Below, piece after piece: positions 43,538 to 51,637 of a stretch of 64,000 bases of DNA. How positions within the stretch are numbered: the stretch's first letter is position 1; each line of letters opens with the position of its first letter. The notes under the pieces are model-generated. The model did no database searches, was not told where the DNA came from, and was given only the letters and a program-made list of their open reading frames with translations. The translations under genes were made by a program, and so were the position numbers. Source of the DNA: Shimia sp. R9_2 (GTDB lineage: Bacteria > Pseudomonadota > Alphaproteobacteria > Rhodobacterales > Rhodobacteraceae); the NCBI RefSeq assembly GCF_017743735.1, contig NZ_JAGHRO010000001.1, positions 372,001 to 436,000 on the forward strand. The letters are read 5' to 3'.

Positions 43538-45618
43538 GCGGCGACAACCCCGACAAGAGAAGGGCGCGCATCCAACCCGATTTCTTCAAAAGACAGAACG
43601 GGGTTTGAAATGCCTTTGGCGCTCAACACTGTTCGCAAAAAACGTCTGCGGCGCGTTGAGGTGACCAGAGCTGCAAAAATACCGCTGTTGCCAGCCTCGT
43701 TCATGCGATCAGCGATCGACTGGGCGAGGGCGTTGAACACATCCGGTGGAAGCGCCACATCCATGCTGCCAGCGTCACCATCAACTTGATATGTCGCAAA
43801 GGTATCTTCCCACTCGGGTGCCAGCTGCACCAACGGAATGGTTCCATCATCGCGTTTCAGATCAGATATCAGCTGGAAACCAAGACGCTGACGTACATTC
43901 TCGCAGATTGCATCCGGCATAACGGTGACATGTCTCGCTTCGGCAATCGCTTCGAGGATCAGCGGCATGTTGCGAATGGAGACCTGCTCATCCAGCAGCA
44001 TACGCAAAATCCGATGCAACAGATCGAGCGGTACTTTATCGGGTACAAACTCGTCCATCATCCGGCGGTTGGCATCTGCACGTACAGGGTCGGACAGGTT
44101 GACCATCTCGTCCAGAATGCGGCGGAGTGCTTTAAAGGTCAGCAAACGGCCGAAGTTGGTCTTGATCGTTTCGAGCAAGTGCGTGGCCAGAACCTCCCCG
44201 GGCGTCACAATGGTGATGCCGGAGAGCGCCGCGGCTTCCTGTGCTTTACTGTCGATCCAGCGGGCAGGCGCGCCGTAAACGGGCTCAGATACATCTTCGC
44301 CCGGTGGCAGGGCGTCTGGTGTGTCGCCAGCAAGTGCCAGAACTTTCTCCGGCTCCAGACGGTCGCGCACCTGCTCTACCCCCTGAATGCGGATGGTGTA
44401 AGTGCCGTTAGGCAGAGAGGGCTCATCGGTGAGGCGGATCTCGGGCAGGATCAGCCCGAAGGTTGAGGCCACATGGGTCCGCATATTGGTGATACGGGCG
44501 TCCAGGCCTGCGCCGGGATCTAGTACCATGTTGACCAGATCCGTGGCGAATTCGACGTGGATGTCATCCAAATCCAAGACATCGCCAATGGGCTTGTCAC
44601 GTGGCAGGACAGGGGCTTCTTCTTCGAGGGGAGCTTCTTCTTCTTGGGCCTTGTTCTTATAGAGATAATAGGCGGCCCCTCCAAGCACCGCGCCGCCAAA
44701 TAGAAACGGCACAAAGGGCAGGCCGGGTACCAGCGCAAAGAGCACCATCAGGACGGCCACTGTGGCCAACGCGGGCGGATAGTTGCCGAGCTGTTTGACT
44801 AGTGTCAGGTCGGTGGAACCGGTGGTGCCACCACGCGCCAGCAAGAGCGCTGAGGCGATGGAGATGATCACAGCTGGGATCTGTGTGACCAGTCCGTCGC
44901 CAACCGTCAGGATCGCGTAGGTCTCAAACGCTTGACCGATTGGCATGCCGTGGATCGCGACGCCCATAATCAAGCCCATCACGAGGTTGAGAAGGGTGAT
45001 CAGAAGGCCGGCGACCGCGTCCCCCTTTACGAATTTTGAGGCACCATCCAGAGAGCCGAAGAAAGTGGTTTCTTGCTGTTCACGTTCACGGCGGGCCTTT
45101 GCTTCAGCGTGGTCGATCGCGCCAGCGGACATGTCGCTGTCAATCGCAAGCTGCTTACCCGGCATACCGTCCAAGGCAAAACGCGCGCCGACTTCGGCCA
45201 TACGTGTGGCGCCTTTGTTGATGACCATGAAGTTCACGATCAACAGGACACAGAAGACAACAAGGCCCAGAAAGACGCTACCGCCCATAACGAAGTTGGC
45301 GAAGCCTTCAATCACGTCGCCCGCTGCACCTGTACCCGTGTGTCCCTGACCAATGATCAACTTGGTTGAAGACACGTTGAGCGACAGGCGCAGCATCAGG
45401 GATGCAAGCAGGATTGTTGGAAATGCGGAGAAATCCAACGGGCGCTCAATAAACAGCGTGACGGTAAAAATCAAAATGGCGAGCGCAAAAGACGCCGCCA
45501 GACCGATATCCAGCACCCAAGATGGCATTGGCAAAATCATCATCACGATGATCGCCATCAGTGCCAAGGCCAACAAAATGGTCGGGCTGAAGAGGGTCTT
45601 TAGAGTTTGCGGATTCAC
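43534..45618 (-). CDS. flhA: Flagellar export gate protein FlhA
   Basis: The 694-residue central export-gate protein. Eight predicted helices lie in residues about 15-325; the FHIPEP-family signature region covers NFMVINKGATRMAEVGARFALDGMPGKQLAID (about 132-163). The large cytosolic domain (about 350-690) binds chaperone-substrate complexes. It follows the SLT-domain gene after 3 bp. Confidence 0.96.
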   Translation of the reverse strand: MNPQTLKTLFSPTILLALALMAIIVMMILPMPSWVLDIGLAASFALAILIFTVTLFIERPLDFSAFPTILLASLMLRLSLNVSSTKLIIGQGHTGTGAAGDVIEGFANFVMGGSVFLGLVVFCVLLIVNFMVINKGATRMAEVGARFALDGMPGKQLAIDSDMSAGAIDHAEAKARREREQQETTFFGSLDGASKFVKGDAVAGLLITLLNLVMGLIMGVAIHGMPIGQAFETYAILTVGDGLVTQIPAVIISIASALLLARGGTTGSTDLTLVKQLGNYPPALATVAVLMVLFALVPGLPFVPFLFGGAVLGGAAYYLYKNKAQEEEAPLEEEAPVLPRDKPIGDVLDLDDIHVEFATDLVNMVLDPGAGLDARITNMRTHVASTFGLILPEIRLTDEPSLPNGTYTIRIQGVEQVRDRLEPEKVLALAGDTPDALPPGEDVSEPVYGAPARWIDSKAQEAAALSGITIVTPGEVLATHLLETIKTNFGRLLTFKALRRILDEMVNLSDPVRADANRRMMDEFVPDKVPLDLLHRILRMLLDEQVSIRNMPLILEAIAEARHVTVMPDAICENVRQRLGFQLISDLKRDDGTIPLVQLAPEWEDTFATYQVDGDAGSMDVALPPDVFNALAQSIADRMNEAGNSGIFAALVTSTRRRRFLRTVLSAKGISNPVLSFEEIGLDARPSLVGVVAA

Positions 45619-45621
45619 GAA

Positions 45622-46392
45622 TTAGCCTCCGTTACCGAGGAAGGGGCGAGCGGAGCCAGTTCTGCCAGGAAAGAGCGATCCCATAGCGCCTGCGCTGCTG
45701 CCCCGTTGAAGCAGCGGGAAATTGTTTTTCCTTGCAACAGCGGCGGTCTGCACCAAGGGCTCGGTTTGCTCGGCCGGCGCGAGCGGCATTGACCCGGGAT
45801 CAGGCAGGTTCGCCATGATACGCTTGAAGCGCGCTTTGTATTTCTCTGCGTACTTAGGCGTACGGGAATGATAGGCCGCGGCGGCATCATCCCAATTCTG
45901 CATCTCAGCATAGAGACGTGACAAGAAATCCGCCGCATAGCGCGCGTTGGCGATGGGTTGGAACATGTGGGTTACGTCGGTAAAATGCTGGCCATGCCAC
46001 CGGTAGTTCAGCTGAAAGCAGCCCACATCAAAGCTACGTGCGCCTGCTGCGAAGTTCTTTTGAACATAGGACAGGGCTTCGCGCTGTGAGTTGAACCAGA
46101 CGCCCTTGCCTTCCATGTTCACAGTCCAAGGCCAAGGGGTCAGAACACCGTTTTTTGCGCGGCCGGTTTCGGTGCGGGTGATGGCGCGGAGGACGTCAAG
46201 TGGGACGCCAGTTTCATTCGAGACGATTCGCGCGACACGGTCGCAGGTCTCAGCCTCTTCAGTGCTGGCGTGCGCGGCGTGAGACCCTTGCGAAAAAGGG
46301 TTTATCAGCGTGCTTGCCGCACCGACGCTGATTATCAAAAGCGAGTCGCGCGCACGGCACAACAATGCTTTGAAAACGTTCTGCTTTTTCAT
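45622..46392 (-). CDS. SLT-domain lytic transglycosylase, flagellar cluster
   Basis: A 256-residue periplasmic protein. A hydrophobic N-terminal segment (about 15-35) is probably a signal sequence. The lysozyme-like domain carries the catalytic glutamate E75 in AITRTETGR, followed by DVGCFQLNYRWHGQHF and AAAYHSRTPKYAEKY. It probably opens peptidoglycan for the rod, replacing the missing muramidase half of FlgJ. It lies between orf774 and flhA in the minus-strand operon. Confidence 0.82.
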   Translation of the reverse strand: MKKQNVFKALLCRARDSLLIISVGAASTLINPFSQGSHAAHASTEEAETCDRVARIVSNETGVPLDVLRAITRTETGRAKNGVLTPWPWTVNMEGKGVWFNSQREALSYVQKNFAAGARSFDVGCFQLNYRWHGQHFTDVTHMFQPIANARYAADFLSRLYAEMQNWDDAAAAYHSRTPKYAEKYKARFKRIMANLPDPGSMPLAPAEQTEPLVQTAAVARKNNFPLLQRGSSAGAMGSLFPGRTGSARPFLGNGG

Positions 46393-46459
46393 ACCGATAG
46401 CTTTCTGCCCCAGTTTGAGGCCAAGCTATCGGTCGTTTCTTTACATTTGGTAAGCGTGG

Positions 46460-48784
46460 TTAAGAGGAAGGCTCGGTCAGACTATGCCAATCCAACAAAT
46501 CGCCAAGCACGTTACGACTTTCAGCACTGTCATCAAGCAACTCAAGGTTGCGCGCCAATATGCCTTGTGTGGCCTCGTGCACCGGGGTTTCCTCAGTGTC
46601 CGTTTTCATCATCATATCGCTTGTCTGGCGATAAACCTCGTTTTCGGACGATGCCAAGGCATCGAGATTTCCACCAAGCCAGTTCTGCTCTTCGGCACTT
46701 TGGTTTTCGCCAAGATCAGAGAGCATCTGTGCTGCCATTTCGTGATCGCCGACCAGAGATCGCGCTTGCGCTCGGAGACGTTCGGCGTCTGGAGAAGTCA
46801 TGCCAAGCAATTCAGCTTCTGCACGGCGGGGTAGGGAATCGGCCAAAGCGACGCGCGCTTTCAGCAAACGCATTTCATCATTCTGATGTGAGTTCTGAGC
46901 GGCTTGCAGCAGACGTTTGGTTTCCCCAACAAAGCCCATTTCAAACATCTTTTGAGCAAGGGCGAGCGCAGTGTCCGGGGTAATCTTGCCAGGTTCGGCC
47001 AGATCTTCCGCGAGCGCAAAGGTGACAATGTCGAAGTCCTGCGCGTGTTCGATTACAGCGCTGGCCAGCCGACTACGCACCTCAACGGCAGGTTCGGGAC
47101 CATCCTTCGCTTCGATCTCTGCAACGATTTCAAAGGCCGGTTCAAATTCATGCACCAACATCCGCGCGAGCGCATGGGCGCGTCGCAAAGAAGGGCCCAT
47201 CTCGCCGGATTTGTGCTCCACCGCAAGCGCGCCGACAAGTGAAATGGTGTCATTCGACGGAGGCAGGGCCTGTTTTACATGCGAGTCGATCAGCTCGACA
47301 ATCGCTAGGGTTGCGAGATCTGTGTTCTGAGTGGCGATGTCTTCCAGAGTGGCATCTGCGGCGTGGGTGTTGCCCAGCTCGGCATCAAGATTGGCTTGCG
47401 CAAAATCAAAGCTTGTTCCCGGCATTGGGTTGGTGCGCTCAATGCCATTCAGCACAAGCGTCGCAGCCTCCGTATCGCCCTGCTCAACAAGCTGATTGCT
47501 CAGGCGTGGCCCGAAATAGTCGCGCAGATGGCGTGGTAGCACATTCAAGCCATCCATTGCGCCATTGATTGCGCTTTCCCCTGTGAGACGTTCGCCGGAC
47601 AGAGCGGCCCAAAGGGCCACGTGACCGGAACAATGGCCTTGCTTGGCAAACATGTGGTCACTGTCTTTGGGGGCATCACCGTCAACGATCTGCGCCATGG
47701 CATGCAGAATGCGGGTTTCGCCTGTGTTTGGCAGAAGCTTGAGAACTTGCTGGGCCTCGGCGCCAAACGTGTAATGAACGTAGAGCTTTGCCAGACGCTG
47801 CAGCGCTTTCTCATTGGTGCGGTCAAATTCGCCCACCAGATTTCTGCGCACATCTGCGAGTTCTTCTACGAAGGTTTTTTCGCCGCTCCAGTCAGCGATG
47901 TTCACCGCTGAGTCCGGCAGACAAGTTCCAACGCCAACCTGACCGCTCAGAAGGGCCGCAATATCCCGCCCCACTTCGTCAATTACGTTGTAGGCGACGA
48001 TGTTCACATTCTGGCCATCTAGGCCGACAGCGGCCTGTGGCGGAACGTGATCCATATTTTGGCCGGCAGATTCTGGCGTTTTGAACTGCGGCCCAGCTGC
48101 CAGTTCCATTGGTTTCGGCGCCGGTTTTGGTTTCGGCATCGGAACTTGGGATTTCAGCAAGTTTTGCGTCGCGGCGCGATCAACCTGTTTGATCAAGTCT
48201 TGCCGCAGCGTGGTGACTTGGACACTGCGGTTCACAAAGTTCTCAAGCGCCAGAAGGCCGGAAAAGTCCGGTGATTGTGCAGGCTCTTCTTCGGGAGCCG
48301 GCGCGAGGGGGACCGGTTTGGCCGCCTCAAGTGCGGAGAAGCGGAAAACCCGCTGCGGTGTTTCCGTTTCCACGGCTTCGCCAAATGACAGCGGGATCTG
48401 CGGAACATCCTCTGGTTCAGTCGACAGATCTTCGCGAATGTCAAAAACCACATAGCGTTCGTTGTAAGGGATCGATACCACCCGGCAATCACACGCCAGG
48501 GTGAGCTCGACTTCGCCCGTACGGTCATTGGCTTTGATGTCGGCGAGACGTGTCCGAGGAATGCGATCGAACACGTCATCAGTGATCAGGTTCAGATCAT
48601 CGCCGTCAATCTTGATGCGATAGGTGTTTCCATTCCGGTCGATCGTCCACTCGGTATCTCTGGATGGCAAGGTTGCCACCAGCCGTGTGAAATCTTCATG
48701 CTCCCCGGAGATGAAGGGCACATCTTGAGCCTGAACGGTCGTGGCCACAAAGGCCAACGGAATGGACAGGAGTAGTGGTCTCAC
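46460..48784 (-). CDS. Large periplasmic TPR-type protein (774 aa), motA-linked, function unknown
   Basis: A 774-residue protein with a clean signal peptide (MRPLLLSIPLAFVATTVQAQ). A beta-rich N-terminal part (about 25-120) contains WTIDRNGNTYRIKIDGDDL and CDCRVVSIPYNERYVVFDIRED, suggestive of an AMIN-like wall or protein-binding module. A Pro-rich linker (PKPKPAPKPM) near 220 leads into about 500 residues of helical, TPR-like repeats. Its start overlaps motA by 4 bp, so it is coupled to the stator gene. I recognise no named family. Rhizobial MotC is a possible functional analogue by position and location. Confidence 0.7.
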   Translation of the reverse strand: MRPLLLSIPLAFVATTVQAQDVPFISGEHEDFTRLVATLPSRDTEWTIDRNGNTYRIKIDGDDLNLITDDVFDRIPRTRLADIKANDRTGEVELTLACDCRVVSIPYNERYVVFDIREDLSTEPEDVPQIPLSFGEAVETETPQRVFRFSALEAAKPVPLAPAPEEEPAQSPDFSGLLALENFVNRSVQVTTLRQDLIKQVDRAATQNLLKSQVPMPKPKPAPKPMELAAGPQFKTPESAGQNMDHVPPQAAVGLDGQNVNIVAYNVIDEVGRDIAALLSGQVGVGTCLPDSAVNIADWSGEKTFVEELADVRRNLVGEFDRTNEKALQRLAKLYVHYTFGAEAQQVLKLLPNTGETRILHAMAQIVDGDAPKDSDHMFAKQGHCSGHVALWAALSGERLTGESAINGAMDGLNVLPRHLRDYFGPRLSNQLVEQGDTEAATLVLNGIERTNPMPGTSFDFAQANLDAELGNTHAADATLEDIATQNTDLATLAIVELIDSHVKQALPPSNDTISLVGALAVEHKSGEMGPSLRRAHALARMLVHEFEPAFEIVAEIEAKDGPEPAVEVRSRLASAVIEHAQDFDIVTFALAEDLAEPGKITPDTALALAQKMFEMGFVGETKRLLQAAQNSHQNDEMRLLKARVALADSLPRRAEAELLGMTSPDAERLRAQARSLVGDHEMAAQMLSDLGENQSAEEQNWLGGNLDALASSENEVYRQTSDMMMKTDTEETPVHEATQGILARNLELLDDSAESRNVLGDLLDWHSLTEPSS

Positions 48785-49650
48785 GCCGCTTCCTTCTTCA
48801 CTTCTTTGAGTGCTTCTTCAAGTTCAGCAAACTGCGGGCGGTTGTGCCCAGGTGTGTTCTGTCGACCGACTTCGATGCAGATGTTTGGCGAGTGGTTGTG
48901 CAGGTTCGCGATAAGCACTTCGCGGATCAGCTGGTGGAAGTGTGCGTCTTCTTCCACGATCCCTTTGATTTTGGCTGCAAATGGACCAACCAAACCGTAA
49001 GCAAGGAAAACGCCAAGAAATGTTCCCACAAGAGCGCCACCGATCATCTTACCAAGCACTTCTGGTGGCTGGTCGATCGAGCCCATCGTCTTAATAACAC
49101 CAAGAACCGCCGCAACAATTCCGAGAGCTGGCAACGCATCTGCCAAAGACTGGAGTGCGTGCGAGGAATGCATGGAATGGTGAAAGTTTGCTTCGATCCG
49201 CTTCTCAAGCACCTCTTCAACCTGATGAGGATCATCATAGTTCATCGACGCAGAGCGCAGGGTATCGGCGATCAGATTCACGGATTCCTTATCCGCTTGG
49301 ATTTTCGGGTACTTCTGGAAAATTGAAGATTCTTCTGGGTTTTCAATATGCTCTTCGATCGCCACGGGATTCTTGCGGGCAAGTCGTATGAGCTCAAAGA
49401 GCAGACAGAGCAGATCTTGATAGTCCTGTGGTTGCCACTTGGTCCCTTTAAACACTTTGCCGAGATCCTTCAGCGTGTGCTTCACCGCCGCGCCGTCGTT
49501 GGACAGCAAGAATGCGCCAACACCAGAGCCACCGATGATGATCATCTCAAAGGGCAGCGCCTTCATGATTGGTCCCAGGCTACCGCCCGCAAGCACGTAG
49601 CCACCTAACACCATGATGAAAACGACAGCGATGCCGATAATGCTGATCAT
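48781..49650 (-). CDS. motA: Flagellar stator protein MotA
   Basis: The proton-channel stator subunit, 289 residues. The N-terminus MISIIGIAVVFIMVLGGYVLAGGSLGPI is typical of alphaproteobacterial MotA. Four helices lie near 1-22, 33-52, 170-190 and 205-225, and the cytosolic loop between carries the torque region. LGVIKTMGSIDQPPEVLGKMIGGALVGTFLGV is diagnostic. Its partner motB is not in this window. It is flanked by a MotE-like gene and orf774. Confidence 0.95.
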   Translation of the reverse strand: MISIIGIAVVFIMVLGGYVLAGGSLGPIMKALPFEMIIIGGSGVGAFLLSNDGAAVKHTLKDLGKVFKGTKWQPQDYQDLLCLLFELIRLARKNPVAIEEHIENPEESSIFQKYPKIQADKESVNLIADTLRSASMNYDDPHQVEEVLEKRIEANFHHSMHSSHALQSLADALPALGIVAAVLGVIKTMGSIDQPPEVLGKMIGGALVGTFLGVFLAYGLVGPFAAKIKGIVEEDAHFHQLIREVLIANLHNHSPNICIEVGRQNTPGHNRPQFAELEEALKEVKKEAA

Positions 49651-49710
49651 GAGTCCAAACTCCTTTTACCCTTCTTGGGTGACCATACGCAGCAGCGGGT
49701 TAACAATGTC

Positions 49711-50364
49711 TCATTCGGTGGGCGAATTTGCGTTCCGTCCGGCCAAAATCACGCTGATTGTGTAAGCAGCATCAGGTTTCATGCCAGCCATGATTCCAGC
49801 AGCGGCCTCAGGCTTCATCCGGCCAATAAAGCCGGCTGCAAACTGTGGATCCATCTCTTCAAAAAGGAGGGCGACGCTTTTGGGCTTCATGGTCTCATAA
49901 ACCTGAGTCAGGCGTGTCAGGTCGTCTTCGGCGGCGGTCTCGGCAATGGAAATCATGTCGCGCAGGCGATTTTCAGCATCTTCAAGCGCTGCCATTTTGC
50001 GCGACACTTCGGCGTCCGCGATATTGAGCGCCTGGAGGCGATTCTTGATCTCGGCTTCCTGCTTCGCGATACGCGCCTCGCGTTCTTCAAACACGGACAT
50101 CAGCTTGCGCATGTCTTCTGGATGCTCGCAGGCTTGCGGTTCCGCCATCGCCATTTGAGGCGAATCAAGGAGCGGCTCTTCGCGTGCCAGCGCTTCTGTT
50201 GCGCCCACGCCCACCCGCAAAGTGGCAGAAGCTACCAGGAAAGACGCGATCATAAACAGACTGCCTTTGGCCTGTTTACGCGGCGCTTTGCCTTTGGCTT
50301 TTGGCTTGCGGGTCTTGTCGGCAGCGCCAGCTTTGGCTGGCGCGTTTTTCTGAGCCTTTTTCAT
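49711..50364 (-). CDS. MotE-like protein (MgtE N-terminal-type domain)
   Basis: A 217-residue protein. A basic N-terminal stretch (about 1-35) precedes one hydrophobic segment (SLFMIASFLVASATLRVGVG, about 36-55). A coiled coil follows (about 90-150). The C-terminal domain has repeated LLFEEMDPQFAAGFIGRMKPEAAAGIMAGM-type helices, as in MotE and MgtE_N proteins. In Sinorhizobium MotE is the specific periplasmic chaperone of MotC. That role is suggested here by the neighbouring motA and the large periplasmic orf774. Confidence 0.7.
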   Translation of the reverse strand: MKKAQKNAPAKAGAADKTRKPKAKGKAPRKQAKGSLFMIASFLVASATLRVGVGATEALAREEPLLDSPQMAMAEPQACEHPEDMRKLMSVFEEREARIAKQEAEIKNRLQALNIADAEVSRKMAALEDAENRLRDMISIAETAAEDDLTRLTQVYETMKPKSVALLFEEMDPQFAAGFIGRMKPEAAAGIMAGMKPDAAYTISVILAGRNANSPTE

Positions 50365-50378
50365 TGCTTTCGCTCCGT

Positions 50379-51005
50379 TTAAGCAACGTGACGGGTGAAG
50401 ACCGGGGCAGCTTTTGTGCCCTCATCTGCGTTTGTCTTGCCCGATTTGCCTTTCTTTTTAGTTTGCGTAGCCGCCTCTTTTGCAGCTTTTCGCTTCGCCT
50501 TGCGTTTGGCTTTCTTTTTCTCGCGACGACGCAGGCGTTCTTCTTCTTCGGCTTCGAAATCAATCTCGAACTCTTGGTCGAGGAGATCTTCATCCGTCAG
50601 CTCGTCATCATCATCTTGTTCTGCGTCTTCAGCTTTACGCTTGGCAGCTGCTTCAAGCTCTTTTCGCAGAGCTTCTTCTGCGGCTTTTGCCTCAGCTTTG
50701 GCCGCATCCGCTGCGGCGCTGTCCTGCAAGTCATGCATTGACGCCAGCATGAGTTCCAAACGCTTCGAAACGCCTTCTGCGCGCTCGGTCAGCGTTTCAA
50801 GCCGCTCTGTCGATTTCCCGGCGGTCTGCTGAGCGGCCTTGAGGGTGCGTGTCATGTCGTCAACTTGCGCGGACAAGACAGCGACCGCACCGCCTACACC
50901 GGTTTCAAGGTCATTAAATTTCGCAAGTCTGCGTGCGAGCACATAGCAATAGAGCCCTGCACCAAGAGCACCCGCGACCAGTAAGATATCTGCAATCAAA
51001 TCCAT
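50379..51005 (-). CDS. Membrane-anchored coiled-coil protein of the flagellar operon (208 aa)
   Basis: A 208-residue protein with one N-terminal helix (MDLIADILLVAGALGAGLYC, about 1-22). A coiled coil (about 35-125) resembles DUF6468-type alphaproteobacterial flagellar proteins, from memory. An acidic stretch (EDAEQDDDDELTDEDLLDQE) and an extremely basic tail (Lys/Arg about 155-190) follow. Function is unknown. It lies between fliL2 and the motE-like gene with 11- and 14-bp gaps. Confidence 0.65.
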   Translation of the reverse strand: MDLIADILLVAGALGAGLYCYVLARRLAKFNDLETGVGGAVAVLSAQVDDMTRTLKAAQQTAGKSTERLETLTERAEGVSKRLELMLASMHDLQDSAAADAAKAEAKAAEEALRKELEAAAKRKAEDAEQDDDDELTDEDLLDQEFEIDFEAEEEERLRRREKKKAKRKAKRKAAKEAATQTKKKGKSGKTNADEGTKAAPVFTRHVA

Positions 51006-51016
51006 CTCGGCACTCC

Positions 51017-51514
51017 TTAATTCAGCACGAATTCCATGACCAAAAGGTCGGAAACCCGCTCTTGGCCAGTTACAATTTGGACACGGCGCAACATCTGAGA
51101 GCGCAGCTTCACCAAGGCATCGGGCGATTCGATGTCTGCTGGGCTAAGTGCGCGGAGATATCCATTAAGGACATCCACGACCCGTGGGAGAACGCGTTCG
51201 ACTTCTTCTTGGTGTGCGCTGGGAACCTCTAGCTGCGCGCGAAACCGCAAATAGTCAGCGGAACCACCAGATGTCAGTGAAACGACAAATGGGTCGAGGC
51301 CAACATATGTGATGTCCGGGAGAGCTTCGGGTTTATCCATCTCAACCGATTCTTCTTCTGCCGCTGGTGCAGAATCGCTTCCCAATATCATGCCTGAGTA
51401 GACGGCAAAGAAGCCGCCGCCTCCGCCTGCCAAAGCAAGCACAAGCCCAATAATTAAAGGGAGTTTTGACGCCTTTCTTGGCGTCTCCTCTGTGTCGACA
51501 GTTTCGTCAGTCAT
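51017..51514 (-). CDS. fliL: Flagellar basal-body protein FliL (FliL2)
   Basis: A 165-residue single-pass protein starting at the ATG at 51514 (MTDETVDTEETPRKAS); the longer frame to 51553 is rejected. One helix at about 18-42 is followed by an acidic linker. The FliL domain runs YVGLDPFVVSLTSGGSADYLRFRAQLEV to VSDLLVMEFVLN. This is the more canonical FliL of the two in the cluster and is the first gene of the stator/export operon, so it is the better candidate for the stator-associated FliL ring. Confidence 0.88.
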   Translation of the reverse strand: MTDETVDTEETPRKASKLPLIIGLVLALAGGGGGFFAVYSGMILGSDSAPAAEEESVEMDKPEALPDITYVGLDPFVVSLTSGGSADYLRFRAQLEVPSAHQEEVERVLPRVVDVLNGYLRALSPADIESPDALVKLRSQMLRRVQIVTGQERVSDLLVMEFVLN

Positions 51515-51560
51515 CGCAGGTTCCAAATTCTTTGTCCCTGCAAGTTCAACCACACAGAAA

Positions 51561-51575
51561 CTAACCGATTGTTAA
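51561..51575. promoter_or_regulatory. CtrA-like box between fliL and fliF
   Basis: CTAA-CCGATTG-TTAA reads TTAA-CAATCGG-TTAG on the other strand: a TTAA-N7-TTAA CtrA box with one mismatch. It lies in the 123-bp gap between the divergent fliL and fliF operons, where it could activate both. CtrA controls motility genes in many Rhodobacteraceae. Confidence 0.5.
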
Positions 51576-51637
51576 GCCTGATAGTGGAAACAGTTGTTCA
51601 AGGTCGTGCAGAAGGTGCGGCATCACGGAGTAAAGAC

